A DNA stretch of 64,000 nt from Solidesulfovibrio carbinoliphilus subsp. oakridgensis (GCF_000177215.2 NZ_CM001368.1:1860001-1924000), one strand, 5' to 3'; shown: positions 33,668-45,653, counted from the stretch's first letter. The notes: generated by a model from the sequence alone, not told the origin. Made by a program: numbers and translations.

Positions 33668-35233
33668 ATGCGGATTTGCATCGTCGACGACTCGGAGAGT
33701 TTCCGCATCTACCTCGAAAGCCTGCTGCGCCAGGCCGGCCATGACGACGTCGTGTCCCACGCCTCGGCCGAGGCGTTCCTGGCCGCCCTCGGCCGCAGGG
33801 ACGCCCGCCTGCCCGATCTGGTCCTCATGGACTGCATCATGCCCGGCCAGGGCGGCCTCGGCGGCACCCGGAGGATGAAGGCCGACCCGGCCCTGGCCGA
33901 TATCCCGGTCATCATGATCACGGTCAGCGACGACGACGAAAACCTGGCCGCGGCCTTCGCCGCCGGGGCCATGGACTTCATCCGAAAGCCCCCCAGGCGT
34001 CCGGAACTCCTCTCCCGGGTGGACTCGGCCCTGCGCCTCAAGCAGGCCATCGACGAGCGAAAGGCCCGGGAGCGGGAGCTCAAGGCCGAAAAGGACGGCA
34101 TTGCCGCCATCCTCGAATACTCCCACGACGGCATTGCCGTCCTCGGCCACGACGGACGCTTCACCTTCGTCTCCCCGGGCATGGAGCGGATCTTCGGGCT
34201 GCCGGCCGACACCTACACCACGGCCGACCGGTGGATCGACACCGTCTTTCCCGACGCGGCCGCCCAACACGACCTGGCCGACATCGTGGCCTCGCGCCCG
34301 GCGCCGGGCCACGTCTGGCAGCGGCTCTACCCCTTTGCCGACAAAAACGGCCAGCGCCGGACCTGCCAGATCCACTTTTCCACCATGCCCGTCGGGGACC
34401 TCATCCTCAATATCGAGGACGTGACCTTATTTGCCAAACAGAAGGAAGACCTGGAGAAAAAGCACAGCCGCCACCAGAAGGACCTGGAGGCCGCGGCCGA
34501 GATCCAGCAGAGCCTGCTGCCCCGGCGCTTCTCCATGACCGATTCCCTGAAGTTCGCCTGGGAGTTTTGGCCCTGCGAATCCATCGGCGGCGACATCTTC
34601 AACGTCTTTCCGCTCGGGCCCCGGCACGTGGGCCTTTACATGCTGGACGTCTCCGGCCACGGCGTGGCCTCGTCCCTGGTGGCCCTTTCGGTCTACAACT
34701 TCATGCACTACCAGCGTTCGACCCTGATCGACCGCTCCGAAGGCCGCATCGACGTGGTGCCGCCGGAGGTCGTGCTGGAGAAGCTCGACGAGGAATTTCC
34801 GTTCCAGAAGTTCTCCAAATTTTTTACCATGTTCTACATGGCCCTGGACCTCGCCACCGGCCAGGCCCGCTACTGCAACGCCGGCCATCCGCCGCCCTGG
34901 CGCGTCACCCCGGCCGGGGACATCCTGGCCCTGCCGGTCCGGGGCACCATCGTCGGGCTCGGCGGCTTCCAGCCGTACCGGGTCGGGGAGGTGACGCTCG
35001 CTCCCGGCGACAAGCTGATCCTGGTCAGCGACGGCCTGGCCGACACCCTGGGGCCGGGCGGCCTCTTTTACGGCGAGGAGCGCACGCTCGCCATCCTCCG
35101 CGACAAGGCGGGGAGCCCCGTCGGCGAAGTGCTGGCCGCCATGCGGACCGAGGCCGCAGCCTTTTGCGGCCACACCCCGCCCCGGGACGACGTGAGCCTT
35201 CTGGGCGTGGAATTCATGCGCCAAAAGGCCTGA
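33668..35233 (+). CDS. REC-PAS-PP2C (SpoIIE-like) response regulator phosphatase
   Basis: A 521-residue output protein. A receiver occupies residues 1-125 (VDDSE acidic pair, phosphoacceptor D55 in LVLMDCIMPG, Lys in FIRKPP). A PAS domain spans about 145-260. A coiled linker (about 262-290, KEDLEKKHSRHQKDLEAAAEIQQSLLP pattern) joins the C-terminal PP2C/SpoIIE phosphatase domain (metal-binding GGDIFN, LDVSGHG, CNAGHPPPWR, SDGLADT and PPRDDVSLLG). Phosphorylation of the receiver probably gates dephosphorylation of the STAS protein encoded just upstream, releasing a sigma factor or another partner. The ribosome site is weak, so translation may be coupled. Confidence 0.9.
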   Translation: MRICIVDDSESFRIYLESLLRQAGHDDVVSHASAEAFLAALGRRDARLPDLVLMDCIMPGQGGLGGTRRMKADPALADIPVIMITVSDDDENLAAAFAAGAMDFIRKPPRRPELLSRVDSALRLKQAIDERKARERELKAEKDGIAAILEYSHDGIAVLGHDGRFTFVSPGMERIFGLPADTYTTADRWIDTVFPDAAAQHDLADIVASRPAPGHVWQRLYPFADKNGQRRTCQIHFSTMPVGDLILNIEDVTLFAKQKEDLEKKHSRHQKDLEAAAEIQQSLLPRRFSMTDSLKFAWEFWPCESIGGDIFNVFPLGPRHVGLYMLDVSGHGVASSLVALSVYNFMHYQRSTLIDRSEGRIDVVPPEVVLEKLDEEFPFQKFSKFFTMFYMALDLATGQARYCNAGHPPPWRVTPAGDILALPVRGTIVGLGGFQPYRVGEVTLAPGDKLILVSDGLADTLGPGGLFYGEERTLAILRDKAGSPVGEVLAAMRTEAAAFCGHTPPRDDVSLLGVEFMRQKA

Positions 35234-35307
35234 TCCGGCCGCCGTGCCAAGCGGCGGGGCCGCCCCTGGCCCGGCTTTTCCCCAACCGTCTACCCCACCA
35301 CACCACC

Positions 35308-36204
35308 ATGACCTTTACCGTTTACCATGCCGCGCCGGGCCTTTTGTCCGAACTGGTCGCCGAACTGGGCCCGGCCGTCACCGCCGTGCGCGATCCCCTG
35401 GTCGTGGCCGAAGGCCCGGCCCGGCCCGCCGCCTTTGCCGCCAACGTCTGGACCGAACCCGCATACATTCCCATGGAGTCCATCGGCGACGCGGCCAAAA
35501 AGCTCAAGGCCATCCAGCGCAACTGGGCCGTGGTCCCGGCCGGACACTTCCGCCGGGCCGCCCTGGTCCAGGAAAAGCTGCCCAAGGTCACGGCCCGGCC
35601 GCTCGTTTTCGGCCAGCCGCTGCCGACCGCGCCGCTTGGGGCCTTCACGCTCTGGGAGGAAAACCTGCTCCTGGCCTCCCCCGCGACCACGGAACCCGTG
35701 CCCGGCGGGGAACACCGCTTCGCCGAGGACAAGGTCGGGCCGCCGAGCCGGGCCTACCTCAAGCTGTGGGAGCTATTCACGCGGCTGGGGACCCACCCCG
35801 GCCCGGGGGACCTGTGCCTGGACATGGGCGGAAGCCCGGGGGGCTGGGCGTTCGTGCTGGCGAGCCTCGGGGCCCGGGTCTTTTGCATCGACAAGGCCGG
35901 GCTGGCGGACAACGTGGACAAGAATCCGCTGGTGTCCTTTTGCCCGGGCAGCGCCTTCGGCCTCGATCCCCGGCACGCCGGGGCCGTGGACTGGCTTTTT
36001 TCCGACGTCATCTGCTACCCGGACCGGCTCTATGACTGGCTCGGCCGGTGGCTCGAACTCGGGGAGTGCCGCCGCTTCGTGCTGACGGTCAAGCTGCAGG
36101 GCCAGACCGACCCGGCCCTTCTCGACCGGTTCCGGGCCATTCCCGGCAGCCGGCTCCTGCACCTCTCCCACAACAAGCACGAGCTGACCTTCGTGCGCCT
36201 CTGA
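35308..36204 (+). CDS. RlmM-like FtsJ-family 2'-O-methyltransferase
   Basis: A 298-residue SAM-dependent methyltransferase. The Rossmann motif is DMGGSPGGW (residues 172-180), and the four catalytic residues of the FtsJ/RrmJ K-D-K-E type are present: K152 (RAYLKLWE), D233 (FSDVICYP), K262 (LTVKLQ) and E292 (NKHELTF). The layout, with a long N-terminal region before the FtsJ domain, resembles RlmM, which methylates 23S rRNA C2498, but it is shorter; the RNA target is therefore likely but not proven. It is 75 bases after the phosphatase and convergent with the hybrid kinase (10-base gap). Confidence 0.84.
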   Translation: MTFTVYHAAPGLLSELVAELGPAVTAVRDPLVVAEGPARPAAFAANVWTEPAYIPMESIGDAAKKLKAIQRNWAVVPAGHFRRAALVQEKLPKVTARPLVFGQPLPTAPLGAFTLWEENLLLASPATTEPVPGGEHRFAEDKVGPPSRAYLKLWELFTRLGTHPGPGDLCLDMGGSPGGWAFVLASLGARVFCIDKAGLADNVDKNPLVSFCPGSAFGLDPRHAGAVDWLFSDVICYPDRLYDWLGRWLELGECRRFVLTVKLQGQTDPALLDRFRAIPGSRLLHLSHNKHELTFVRL

Positions 36205-36214
36205 GGACGCGGCC

Positions 36215-37942
36215 CTATGCCTCGCGGGCCGGCAGCCGGGCCAGGGCCCGGGCCAACTCGTCCTCGTCCAGGGGCTTGGCCAGCCAGTGGTCCATGCCGG
36301 CGGCGGCGAAGGCCGCCCGGTCGCCGGAAAGAGGCAGCGCGGTCATGGCGATGACGGGAATGCGTCCCACCGGCTCGGGCAGGGCCCGGATGCGCCGGGT
36401 GGCGGTCAGCCCGTCCATGCCGTCCATGCAGATGTCCATGAGCACGGCGTCGAAGGGCTGGCGCCGGAGCAGCTCCAGGGCCTCGTGGCCGTTGGCCGCG
36501 CTCATGGCGGCGTGGCCAAGCGTCAGGAGCAGGTGGGTGGTGGCGACCACGCACAGGGGCTCGTCCTCGACCACCAGCACCCGCAGACGGTTCCCCGCCG
36601 GCGCCGCCAGGTGGAGCGGCAGGGGCGTCTCCCGGGCCGGGCCGGCCGGCGCCCTGCCCGCGGCCGGGGCCAGGGGAAGGTCGCAGGTCACGGTGGTGCC
36701 CCGGCCAAGCCGGCTCTCCAGACGCACGCTTCCGCCCATGAGCGCGGTCAGCCGCTTGACCAGGGCCAGCCCCAGCCCGGTGCCCGAACGCCGGCGGGTG
36801 AAAGACCCGTCCACCTGGGTGAAGGGCTCGAAAATCCTGGCCGCGTGTTCGGGCGCGATGCCGATGCCGGTATCGGAGACCGCGATGCGCAGCCACCGCC
36901 CCTCCCCCTCCTTCCCGGCCGGGACGATGGCCGTGACGGCCACGGCCCCGCGCTCCGTGAACTTGACGGCGTTCGAGACCAGACACGACACCACCTGCCG
37001 CACCCGGGTGGCGTCGCCACGGACCGCGGCCGCCACGTCCTCCCCGGCCGCCAGCGAAAGTCCGATGCCCGCAGCCCGGGCCTGGTCGGAGAACGCCTCG
37101 ATGATGCCCCGCAGGACGGTCAGCGGACTGTAGGTGACCGGACGCGGCCCGATGTCGCCCCGGGTGGCCCGGGAAAAATCCAGGATGCCGTTTATGATGC
37201 CAAGGAGCCCCCGGCCGGCGGCCAGGGCCGTGGCCGCGTAATCGGCCTGCTCCGGATCGAGGGCCGTGGACTCCAGGAGCTGGAGCATGCCGAGCACGCC
37301 GTTTAAGGGCGTTCGGACCTCGTGGCTCATGTTGGCCAGGAATTCCGATTTGGCCAGGTCGGCCCGTTCGGCCGCCTCCTTGGCCGCGACCAGGGCCGTG
37401 ACCATCTCCCGGGCCTCGCCGTCGTCCTCGAAAAGAACCAGGTAGCGCCCCGCCTCCGCGCCGGCGAGCGGGCTCATCCGGACATCGGCCGGAAACCAGT
37501 CGCCGTCAACCCCGCGAAAAAGCCATTCGAGGGACGCGCCGTCCGCGGGAACGTCCGGCCCTGGCGCATCGGGAGCGTCCGGGTCGGACGGGTGGGCCGG
37601 GTCCGGCAGGAGGCTTCCCCCCCGGGTGCGCGGGGCGGCGATGTCGCCAAGGACCAGGCCGGCAGGCAGGTCGGCGGCCAGGCCGAGCAGGGACCGGGTG
37701 CGGGGATTGGCTTCGAGCACGCGGCCGTCCCGGTCGCAGACCAGGAGGCAGACCGGGCCGAACGCCGCCAGGAGCCGGCAGCGCCGCTGGCTGGCGGCCA
37801 GTTCGGCCCGGGCCGTTGCCAAGGCCGGGGCCAGTCCCCCGTCGGCCCGGACGGCGGTGTCGGCGGCGACGGTGTCCGGGCCGCCATCACCGGGCCGCTG
37901 CGGGTTCCGATTTCCCCTGGTCGCGTCGCACTGGTCGGGCAT
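36215..37942 (-). CDS. Hybrid sensor histidine kinase (PAS-HisKA-HATPase-REC)
   Basis: A soluble protein of about 575 residues. The N-terminus is polar, with a short coiled helix ([16 protein letters not shown]) and a PAS domain (about 60-190). HisKA follows with [11 protein letters not shown] (phosphorylated His). HATPase motifs are [17 protein letters not shown] and [13 protein letters not shown]. The C-terminal receiver has LVVEDE and phosphoacceptor Asp in [13 protein letters not shown]. No membrane segments are present, so it senses a cytoplasmic cue. The ATG at 37942 is preceded by AGGACAGG; the partner output protein is not adjacent. Confidence 0.88.
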   Translation of the reverse strand: MPDQCDATRGNRNPQRPGDGGPDTVAADTAVRADGGLAPALATARAELAASQRRCRLLAAFGPVCLLVCDRDGRVLEANPRTRSLLGLAADLPAGLVLGDIAAPRTRGGSLLPDPAHPSDPDAPDAPGPDVPADGASLEWLFRGVDGDWFPADVRMSPLAGAEAGRYLVLFEDDGEAREMVTALVAAKEAAERADLAKSEFLANMSHEVRTPLNGVLGMLQLLESTALDPEQADYAATALAAGRGLLGIINGILDFSRATRGDIGPRPVTYSPLTVLRGIIEAFSDQARAAGIGLSLAAGEDVAAAVRGDATRVRQVVSCLVSNAVKFTERGAVAVTAIVPAGKEGEGRWLRIAVSDTGIGIAPEHAARIFEPFTQVDGSFTRRRSGTGLGLALVKRLTALMGGSVRLESRLGRGTTVTCDLPLAPAAGRAPAGPARETPLPLHLAAPAGNRLRVLVVEDEPLCVVATTHLLLTLGHAAMSAANGHEALELLRRQPFDAVLMDICMDGMDGLTATRRIRALPEPVGRIPVIAMTALPLSGDRAAFAAAGMDHWLAKPLDEDELARALARLPAREA

Positions 37943-38099
37943 CGCCTGTCCTGTCGCCTGGCCCGGTCCCACCGATCCGCGCCGTGTATGATAAGGTGCC
38001 GCATTGTATGCTGAAAGACGGGCGCGAAGCAAGCATGCCCCGGTTGCCGCAAAAACCGCCTCCTCCGGGCGCACCAGGCGGCGACGGCGGGAACGGCGC

Positions 38100-41000
38100 T
38101 TAAGCCCCGGGGCCGCGCCGTTTTTTCGCCGCGAGCCGGGCCTTGGGGGAAAACCGCCAGCGCAGCCGGTCGAGGTACAGATAGATCACGGGCGTGGTGT
38201 AGAGGGTCATGGCCTGGCTGACGAGGAGCCCACCGGCAATGGCGATGCCGAGCGGCCGGCGCAGCTCCGCCCCGGCCCCGTGGCCCAGGGCCAGGGGCAA
38301 TGCCCCCAGGAAGGCGGCCAGGGTGGTCATCATGATCGGCCGAAACCGCTTGAGGCAGGCCTGGTAAATGGCCTCGCGCGGCGAGAGTCCCTCCTCCCGC
38401 TCGGCCACCAGGGCGAAGTCCACCATCATGATGCCGTTTTTCTTGACGATGCCAATGAGGAGAATGATCCCGATGATGGCGATGATGGACAGATCGAGCC
38501 CGAAGGCCATGAGCGCGGCCACGGCCCCAAGGCCGGCCGAGGGCAGGGTCGACAGGATGGTCAGGGGGTGGACGGTGCTTTCATAGAGGACGCCGAGCAC
38601 GATGTAGACCGTGATGAGCGCGGCCAGGAGCAGCAGCGGCTGGCTTTTGAGCGAGCTGGCAAAGGCCTGGGCCGTGCCGGCGAACGAGCCGCGCACCGAC
38701 AGCGGCAGCCCGAGCTCCCGGCTGGAGGCCTCGATGGCGGCCGCGGCCTGGGACAGGGCCACGCCGGGCGCCAGGTTAAACGAGATGGTCGCGGCCGGGA
38801 ATTGCCCCTGGTGGTTGACCGACAAGGCGGCCTCGCTCCGGCGGATGGTCGCCACCGAGGCCAGGGGGATCTGCCTGCCGCCCGCGCCGGGCACGTAGAT
38901 CTCCTTGAGCCCCTCCGGGCTCTGCCAGACCCGGGGCTCGACCTCGAGGACCACGTGGTACTGGTTCTGGTCGGTATAGGACACGCCGACCAGGCTCTGG
39001 CCGAAGGCGTCGTAGAGGGCGTCGTCCACGGCCCCGGTGGTGACGCCAAGGCGCGAGGCCGCGTCCCGGTCGATGTCGATGAACGTCATGAGCCCGTTGT
39101 CCTGCTGGTCGGCGCTGACGTCGGTCAGTTCCTTGAGGCCCCGCATCCGGGCCTCGACCTTGGGGGTCCAGGCCATGAGGTCGGGATAGCTGTCGGACAG
39201 GAGCGTATACTGGTAGAGGGCCTTGCCCGACCGGCCGCCCATGCGCAGCTCCTGGGCCGGCATGAGAAAGGCGGGGGCCCCGGGAATGGCGCCGAGCGCC
39301 TTTCGCAGCCGGCCCATGGTCACGGCCAGGGGCGGACGCTCCCCCGAGGGCTTAAGCGTGATGAACATCTGGGCCGCATTGGTGCCGCCCCCGCCCGGGC
39401 CTCCGCCGCCGCCGGTAAATCCGGTCACGGACACCACGTCCGGGTCGGCGCTGATGACCTTGACCACGGCGGCAAGCTTCTTTTCCATGGCCTGAAACGA
39501 GCTGTCCGGCGCGGCCTGGATGAATCCCATGACCCGGCCGGTGTCCTGTTCCGGGAAAAAGCCCTTGGGGATGGCGATATAGAGCCAGACCGCCCCGGCC
39601 AGGGCGGCCACGGTGGCCGCCAGCATGAGGCGCGGATGGGACAGGGAGAAGGTGAGGCTTTTCGCGTAGGCGCCAAGGAGCCGGCCAAAGGCCCGGGCGG
39701 TCCAGCCGAACCGCTTCTCGTGCCGGGGCTGGCGGTGGGGGCGCAGCAGCACGGCGCACAGCATCGGCGTCGAGGTCAGGGACAACAGGAGCGAGATGAG
39801 GATGGCGACGGACAAGACCACCGCGAACTCGCGGAAAAGCCGCCCCACCATGCCGCCCATGAAAAGAATGGGGATGAAAACGGCCACCAGCGACACGCTC
39901 ATGGAGACCACGGTGAAGGCCACTTCCCGGGACCCCAGAAACGAGGCCTCGCGCGGGGACAGGCCGTCCTCCACATGGCGCGAGATATTTTCGAGGACCA
40001 CGATGGCGTCGTCCACCACGAAGCCCGTGGCGATGGTCAGCGCCATGAGCGACAGGTTGTCGAGCGAATAATCGAGCAGGTACATGGCCGCGAAGGTGCC
40101 GACCAGGGAGGCGACGGTGGCCACGGCCGGAATGACCGTGGCCCGCAAGCTCCCCAGGAAGGCGAAGACCACCAGGATGACCAGCCCGCACGAGAGGATC
40201 AGCGTGCGCTCCACCTCGGCCAGGGAGGCCCGGATGGGCGGCGAACGGTCCATCTCGACCGACACCCCGACAGCGGCCGGCAGGGCGGTGGACAGCTGGG
40301 GCAAGAGCGCCCTCACGTTGTCCACGGTCTCGATGATGTTGGCCCCGGGCTGGCGAAAAACGATGATCATGACCGCCGGCCGGCCGCCCACGAGACCGGC
40401 CGTGCGCACGTCCTCGACGGACGGGGTGATGGTGGCCACGTCGGAAAGCCGGACCGCGGCCCCGTTTTTGTACGACAGGATGAGCGGCTCGTACTCCCAG
40501 GCCTCGTGCAGCTGGTCGTTGGTCTCGACCTCGAAGGACACGTCCCCGGCCTCGACCCGGCCCTTGGGCCGGTTGACCGTGGTCTTGGCCAGCATGCCGC
40601 GCACGTCGGAGAGGCTCAGGCCCTTTTGGGCCAGGGAGGTCGGATTGACGTTGACGCGCACGGCCGGCAAGGCCCCGCCGCCGACGAACACCTGGCCCAC
40701 GCCGTCGACCTGGGACAGCTTCTGCTGCAGGACGGTCGCGGCCACGTCGTACATCTTGGCCCGGGACACGGTGTCCGAGGTCAGGGCCAGGACCATGATC
40801 GGCGCGTCGGCCGGGTTCATCTTCCGGTAGGTCGGGTTCTGGCGCAGGGTCGGGGGCAGGTAGCCCCGGGCCGCGTTGATGGCCGACTGGACGTCCCTTG
40901 CCGCGCCGTTGATGTCGCGGGTCAGATCGAACTGGAGGTTGATGCGGGTCGAACCCCGGGAGCTCGACGAAGTCATCTCCGTCACCCCGGCGATGCGGGC

Positions 41001-41216
41001 GAACTGGCGCTCCAAGGGCGCGGCCACCGAGGTGGCCATGGTCTGGGGCTCGGCCCCGGGCAGCTGGGCCTGGACCGAGATGGTCGGGAAATCCACCTGG
41101 GGCAGGGCCGCGGCCGGCAGGAGCTTGAAGGCGATGGCCCCGGCCAGAATGAGGGCCAGGGTCAGGAGCGTGGTCCCGACCGGCCGGCGGATGCAGAGCT
41201 CGGGCAGGCTCTTCAT
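38100..41216 (-). CDS. mdtC: RND efflux permease, MdtC-like
   Basis: A 1038-residue inner-membrane transporter of the AcrB/HAE1 family with twelve predicted helices, two large periplasmic loops and internal duplication. Landmarks are [16 protein letters not shown] at the start, [43 protein letters not shown] (the TM4 acidic relay) and [15 protein letters not shown]. The start is the ATG at 41216, whose ATGA overlaps the stop of the upstream permease. Two unequal permeases after one adaptor is the MdtABC pattern, in which MdtB and MdtC form a heterotrimer that exports bile salts, novobiocin and metals in E. coli. Substrates here are unknown. Confidence 0.92.
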   Translation of the reverse strand: MKSLPELCIRRPVGTTLLTLALILAGAIAFKLLPAAALPQVDFPTISVQAQLPGAEPQTMATSVAAPLERQFARIAGVTEMTSSSSRGSTRINLQFDLTRDINGAARDVQSAINAARGYLPPTLRQNPTYRKMNPADAPIMVLALTSDTVSRAKMYDVAATVLQQKLSQVDGVGQVFVGGGALPAVRVNVNPTSLAQKGLSLSDVRGMLAKTTVNRPKGRVEAGDVSFEVETNDQLHEAWEYEPLILSYKNGAAVRLSDVATITPSVEDVRTAGLVGGRPAVMIIVFRQPGANIIETVDNVRALLPQLSTALPAAVGVSVEMDRSPPIRASLAEVERTLILSCGLVILVVFAFLGSLRATVIPAVATVASLVGTFAAMYLLDYSLDNLSLMALTIATGFVVDDAIVVLENISRHVEDGLSPREASFLGSREVAFTVVSMSVSLVAVFIPILFMGGMVGRLFREFAVVLSVAILISLLLSLTSTPMLCAVLLRPHRQPRHEKRFGWTARAFGRLLGAYAKSLTFSLSHPRLMLAATVAALAGAVWLYIAIPKGFFPEQDTGRVMGFIQAAPDSSFQAMEKKLAAVVKVISADPDVVSVTGFTGGGGGPGGGGTNAAQMFITLKPSGERPPLAVTMGRLRKALGAIPGAPAFLMPAQELRMGGRSGKALYQYTLLSDSYPDLMAWTPKVEARMRGLKELTDVSADQQDNGLMTFIDIDRDAASRLGVTTGAVDDALYDAFGQSLVGVSYTDQNQYHVVLEVEPRVWQSPEGLKEIYVPGAGGRQIPLASVATIRRSEAALSVNHQGQFPAATISFNLAPGVALSQAAAAIEASSRELGLPLSVRGSFAGTAQAFASSLKSQPLLLLAALITVYIVLGVLYESTVHPLTILSTLPSAGLGAVAALMAFGLDLSIIAIIGIILLIGIVKKNGIMMVDFALVAEREEGLSPREAIYQACLKRFRPIMMTTLAAFLGALPLALGHGAGAELRRPLGIAIAGGLLVSQAMTLYTTPVIYLYLDRLRWRFSPKARLAAKKRRGPGA

Positions 41217-44200
41217 GGCCGGTCCCCGGGCTCCGTCAACGGGAGGGCCTCGCCGGAAGCGGCCGGCCCCACGGGCGCGGCCGCATTCTTGCGTCCGGCC
41301 AGACGTTCGAAAAAGAGGTAGATGACCGGGGTGGTGTAGAGGGTCAGCACCTGGCTGACGATCAGCCCGCCGACAATGACGATGCCAAGGGGCCGGCGCA
41401 GCTCGGACCCGACCCCCGTGCCAAGGGCCAGGGGCAGGGCCCCGAGCAGGGCGGCGAAGGTGGTCATCATGATCGGCCGGAACCGCAGCAGGCAGGCCTC
41501 GTAGATGGCGTCGCGCGGGGACTTGCCCTGCTCGCGCTCGGCGGAAAGGGCGAAGTCCACCATCATGATGCCGTTTTTCTTGACGATGCCGATAAGGAGA
41601 ATGATGCCGATGACGGCCATGACGCCCAGGTCCTCGTGGAAAAGGAGCAGGGCCCACAGGCCGCCGATGCCGGCCGAGGGCAGGGTCGAAAGGATGGTCA
41701 CCGGGTGGATGAAGCTCTCGTACATGACGCCAAGGACGATGTAGACCGTGACCAGGGCGGCGAGGATGAGAAGCGGCTCGTTTCGCAGCGAATCCATGAA
41801 GGCCCGGGCCGCGCCCTGAAAGGAGCCCACAATGCTTTCGGGCAGCTTGAGTTCGGCCTTGACCGCGTCCACCGCGACCACGGCGTCGCCAAGGGAATGG
41901 CCCGGGGCCACGTCAAAGGAGATGGTGGCGGCCGGGAACTGGCCCTGGCGGTTGATGACCAGCGGGCCTGTCCCCTCGCGGATGGTGGCCACGGCCGAGA
42001 GCGGCACCTGGCCGTCGCCGGCGCCGGGCAGGCGGATGCGGCCCAGGGCTTCCGGTCCGGCGGCCATGTCCGGCAGCAGGCCGAGCACCACCCGGTATTG
42101 GCTGAGTTCGGTGAACATGGTCGAGATCTGGCGCTGGCCGAAGGCGTCGTAGAGGATGTTGTCCACGTCGGCCGGGGTCACGCCGTAGCGGGCGGCGGCC
42201 ACCCGGTCGATGTCGACATTGAGGCGAAGCCCCCCTTCGACCAGATCCGAGGCCACGTTGCGCACTTCGGGCCGGTCGGACAGGGCGTGGACGAACCGGC
42301 GGGTCCACTGGGACAGCTCGGCCGCGCTCGGGGTGTCGAGGGTATACTGGTACTGGGCCCGGCTGGACCGGGCGTCCACGGACAGGTCCTGCACGGGCTG
42401 GAGCGTCAGGCCCAGGCCGGTCACGTTGCGGGCCGCCTCTTCGAGTCGGCGGGCCACGCCGGCCGCGTCGGCGTCGCGCCTGGCCTTGGGGATGAGCGTC
42501 ACGGCCACCCGGCCCATGTTGAGGCTCATGTTGCTGCCGTCCACCCCGATGTAGGAGGCGACGCTGGCCACGGCCGGGTCCTTTGACAGGACCCCGGCCA
42601 GCTCCTGCTGGCGCTCGGCCATGGCGGCGAAGGAGACGGTCGGCGGGGCCTCGGTCACGCCGGAGAGCAGGCCCGTGTCCTGGACCGGGAAAAAGCCCTT
42701 GGGCACCACGACGTAAAGGACCACCGAGGCCGCCACCGTGCCGAGGGCCACGAGGAGCGTCAGGCCCTGGTGGCGCAGGACCACGGTCAGCGTCCGGCCG
42801 TAGCCGGCCACAGCCCGGTCGAAGACGCCCTGGGTGGCCCGGAAAAACCGGTTGCCCGCGTCCTTGCTCCGGTCCCGCAGGAGCCTTGCGCACATCATGG
42901 GGGTGAGCGTCAGCGAAACCGCGGCCGAAAGCAGGATGGCCGCGCCGAGCGTCACGGCGAATTCCCGGAAAAGCCGCCCCACCACGTCGCCCATGAACAG
43001 AAGCGGGATGAGGACGGCCACCAGCGAAACGGTGAGCGACAGGATGGTGAACCCGATCTGCCCGGCCCCGGCCAGGGCCGCCTCCATGGGCGTAGCCCCG
43101 TCCTCCACGTGGCGGGCCACGTTTTCGATCATGACGATGGCGTCGTCGACCACAAATCCCGTGGAAATGGTGAGCGCCATGAGCGTCAGGTTGTTGATGC
43201 CGTAGCCGAGGAGATACATGACGCCGAAAGTGCCGACCAGGGACAGCGGCACGGCCACCCCCGGGATGAGCGTGGCGGGCAGGTCGCGCAAAAAGACGAA
43301 GATGACCCCGACGACGAGGACGACGGCCAGCAGGAGCTCCACCTGCACGTCCTCGATGGAGGCCCGGATGGTGACCGTCCGGTCGGCCAGGACCGAGAGG
43401 TCGATGGCCGCCGGCAGCGAGGCCCGCAGGCTCGGCAGGATGGCCTTGACCCGGTCCACCACGTCGATGACGTTGGCCCCGGGCTGGCGCTGGATATTGA
43501 GCACGATGGCCGGCTTGCCGTTCACCCAGGCGGCCTGGCGCACGTCTTCCGCGCCGTCGGACACGGTGGCCACGTCGGCAAGGCGCACCGGCCGGCCGGC
43601 CTTGTAGGACACGATGAGCGGCCTGTATTCGGCGCTGGTCAACAGCTGGTCGTTGGCCCCGAGGATGGAGGACTGCTTCGGCCCGTCGAACCCGCCCTTG
43701 GCCTGGTTGACGTTGGCTGCGGCCACGGCCGCGCGCACGTCCTCCAGAGTGATGCCGTAGGCGGCCAGGGCCGTGGGGTTGGCGTCGATGCGAACGGCCG
43801 GCCGCTGCCCGCCGGAAACGCTCACGAGCCCAACGCCCGAAAGCTGGGAAATCTTCTGGGCCAGCCGGGTGTCGGCCAGGTCCTGGACCTCGGTCAGGGG
43901 CATGGTCTCGGAAATGAGCGCCAACGACAGGATCGGGGCGTCGGCCGGATTGACCTTGCTGTAGACCGGGGGGGCCGGCAGGTCCTCGGGCAGGAGACTA
44001 AACGCCGTGTTGATGGCGGCCTGGACCTCCTGCTCGGCCACGTCCAGGGACAGGCTCAGGGCAAACTGCATGGTGATGACCGAGGCGCCGCTGGCGCTGG
44101 CCGAAGTCATCTGGGTCAGGCCCGGCATCTGGCCGAACTGGCGTTCGAGCGGCGCGGTCACGGCCGAGGCCATGACGTCGGGGCTGGCGCCGGGATAGAG

Positions 44201-44347
44201 GGTGCGGACCTGGATGGTCGGGTAGTCCACCTGGGGCAGGGCCGAGACCGGCAGCTGGAAATAGGCCACCGCCCCGGCCAGGATCACGGCCACCATGATG
44301 AGCGTGGTCGCGACCGGACGCAGGATGAAAGGGCGCGACAGGTTCAT
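41213..44347 (-). CDS. mdtB: RND efflux permease, MdtB-like
   Basis: A 1044-residue AcrB-type permease, partner of the following one. It shows the RND N-terminal helix ([16 protein letters not shown]), the porter-domain element [19 protein letters not shown], the TM4 relay [25 protein letters not shown] and [18 protein letters not shown] near the C-terminus. Both its ends overlap neighbours by ATGA, so the three efflux genes are tightly coupled. The paired permease probably forms a mixed trimer with the MdtC-like protein, as in E. coli; that is inference from gene order. Confidence 0.92.
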   Translation of the reverse strand: MNLSRPFILRPVATTLIMVAVILAGAVAYFQLPVSALPQVDYPTIQVRTLYPGASPDVMASAVTAPLERQFGQMPGLTQMTSASASGASVITMQFALSLSLDVAEQEVQAAINTAFSLLPEDLPAPPVYSKVNPADAPILSLALISETMPLTEVQDLADTRLAQKISQLSGVGLVSVSGGQRPAVRIDANPTALAAYGITLEDVRAAVAAANVNQAKGGFDGPKQSSILGANDQLLTSAEYRPLIVSYKAGRPVRLADVATVSDGAEDVRQAAWVNGKPAIVLNIQRQPGANVIDVVDRVKAILPSLRASLPAAIDLSVLADRTVTIRASIEDVQVELLLAVVLVVGVIFVFLRDLPATLIPGVAVPLSLVGTFGVMYLLGYGINNLTLMALTISTGFVVDDAIVMIENVARHVEDGATPMEAALAGAGQIGFTILSLTVSLVAVLIPLLFMGDVVGRLFREFAVTLGAAILLSAAVSLTLTPMMCARLLRDRSKDAGNRFFRATQGVFDRAVAGYGRTLTVVLRHQGLTLLVALGTVAASVVLYVVVPKGFFPVQDTGLLSGVTEAPPTVSFAAMAERQQELAGVLSKDPAVASVASYIGVDGSNMSLNMGRVAVTLIPKARRDADAAGVARRLEEAARNVTGLGLTLQPVQDLSVDARSSRAQYQYTLDTPSAAELSQWTRRFVHALSDRPEVRNVASDLVEGGLRLNVDIDRVAAARYGVTPADVDNILYDAFGQRQISTMFTELSQYRVVLGLLPDMAAGPEALGRIRLPGAGDGQVPLSAVATIREGTGPLVINRQGQFPAATISFDVAPGHSLGDAVVAVDAVKAELKLPESIVGSFQGAARAFMDSLRNEPLLILAALVTVYIVLGVMYESFIHPVTILSTLPSAGIGGLWALLLFHEDLGVMAVIGIILLIGIVKKNGIMMVDFALSAEREQGKSPRDAIYEACLLRFRPIMMTTFAALLGALPLALGTGVGSELRRPLGIVIVGGLIVSQVLTLYTTPVIYLFFERLAGRKNAAAPVGPAASGEALPLTEPGDRP

Positions 44348-45564
44348 GGCTTGGCGGCCGCTCCGGTGCCCGGGTTTTTGACCACCACGGCCGTGCCGTC
44401 CTTGAGCCGGTCCGCGCCCTCGACCACCACGGCCTCGCCGGCGGCGAGGCCCGATTCGACCACGAGATCGGTGCCGACAGCCATGCCCGTGACCACGGAC
44501 CGGGAGGCCACGGTGTTGTCCTGGCCGACCACGAAGACGTGGGCCCCGCGGGGGCCGCGCAGCACGGCGGCCGCCGGCAGGAGGACCACGCCCTTTCGCT
44601 CCTCGAGGAGCAGGACGGCGTTGACGAACTGGTTGGGGAAAAGGGCCTCGTCGGCGTTGGCGAAAATGGCCCGCAGCTTGACCGTGCCCGTGGCCACGTC
44701 GATCTGGTTGTCCGTGGTCGAGAGCGTGCCCTCGGCCAGCTTCTGCGACAGGGTGCGGTTAAAGGCCGACACCTTGAGCTTCTCCCCGGCCCGCATCCGC
44801 TCCCGCACGGCCGGCAGCTGGTCTTCCGGCAGGGTGAAGACCACGCTTATGGGCGAGACCTGGGTGATGACGCAAAGCCCGGTCGTGTCCGTGGCCCGGA
44901 CCATGTTGCCGGGATCGAGTTGGCGAAACCCCACCCGGCCCGTGACCGGGGCCGTGATGCGGCTGTATTCGATTTGCAGCTTCGCGTTGTCGATTTGCGC
45001 CTTGTCGGACCGGATCGCGCCCTCGTACTGGCGCACCAGCGAGGCCTGGGTGTCCTTGGTCTGGCCGGCCAGCATGTCCTTTTGGACCAGGTTCTGGTAG
45101 CGCACGAGATCGGCCTTGGCGTTGTCGAGCAGGGCCTGGTCCTTGGCCAGCTGGCCCTGGTACTGGTCGAGCTGGGCCTGGAAGGGGCGAGGGTCGATCC
45201 GGGCGAGCAGGTCCCCTTCCTTGACGAGCTGGCCTTCCTTGAAGCGGACCTCGGTCAACTCTCCGTCCACCCGGCTTTTGACGGTGACGGTCTTGAGCGG
45301 CGTCACCGTGCCGATGCCGGACAGGGTCACGGGCGCGACCCCGAGCTTGGCCTGTTCGGTGGTCACGGTCACGGCGGGCGGCCCGCCGGGGCCGCCCCGG
45401 GACTGCTGGGCCGCGCCGTCGCGGGGAAACCGCCACACGAGCAGGCCCACGGCCAGAAAAGCGGCCAGGGCCACGAGCGCCCATCGTAGCGGGCGTAGCG
45501 GGCGTAGCGGGCCTATCGGGCGCGTCCGCCCTTGTGGCCTGGAACCGGTCCCAGTCTTCGGCAT
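44344..45564 (-). CDS. mdtA: RND periplasmic adaptor (membrane fusion protein), MdtA-like
   Basis: A 406-residue adaptor with an N-terminal membrane anchor ([17 protein letters not shown], about residues 28-44), a lipoyl half-motif ([26 protein letters not shown]), an alpha hairpin (about 110-190), the second lipoyl half ([15 protein letters not shown]) and beta-barrel and membrane-proximal domains. It bridges the RND pumps and an outer-membrane channel, but no TolC-like gene is in the operon. The cytoplasmic tail before the anchor contains a short tandem PLR repeat (residues about 18-26), encoded by a 9-base DNA repeat. AAGGAAG precedes the ATG. Confidence 0.91.
   Translation of the reverse strand: MPKTGTGSRPQGRTRPIGPLRPLRPLRWALVALAAFLAVGLLVWRFPRDGAAQQSRGGPGGPPAVTVTTEQAKLGVAPVTLSGIGTVTPLKTVTVKSRVDGELTEVRFKEGQLVKEGDLLARIDPRPFQAQLDQYQGQLAKDQALLDNAKADLVRYQNLVQKDMLAGQTKDTQASLVRQYEGAIRSDKAQIDNAKLQIEYSRITAPVTGRVGFRQLDPGNMVRATDTTGLCVITQVSPISVVFTLPEDQLPAVRERMRAGEKLKVSAFNRTLSQKLAEGTLSTTDNQIDVATGTVKLRAIFANADEALFPNQFVNAVLLLEERKGVVLLPAAAVLRGPRGAHVFVVGQDNTVASRSVVTGMAVGTDLVVESGLAAGEAVVVEGADRLKDGTAVVVKNPGTGAAAKP
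45485..45511. repeat. 9-bp tandem repeat inside mdtA
   Basis: Three perfect copies of CGTAGCGGG run in tandem, with a diverged fourth (CCTATCGGG). It is in frame with mdtA and encodes repeated Pro-Leu-Arg in the cytoplasmic tail, so slippage would change protein length without shifting the frame. Confidence 0.8.
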
Positions 45565-45653
45565 GACTGTCTTCCTTGTCGTTATTTGGCGGCGCCGTGA
45601 AAAAGGCCGGAATCGGCGTCGCCTGTCCCTCGTCGTTTCCGGGTGGCAAAAGG

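Noticed and set aside
38004-41321. An 1100-codon plus-strand open frame opposite the RND permease
   Set aside because: Shadow of the mdtC-like gene; the product is Gly/His/Arg-rich with no domains, while the minus strand encodes an unmistakable RND protein.
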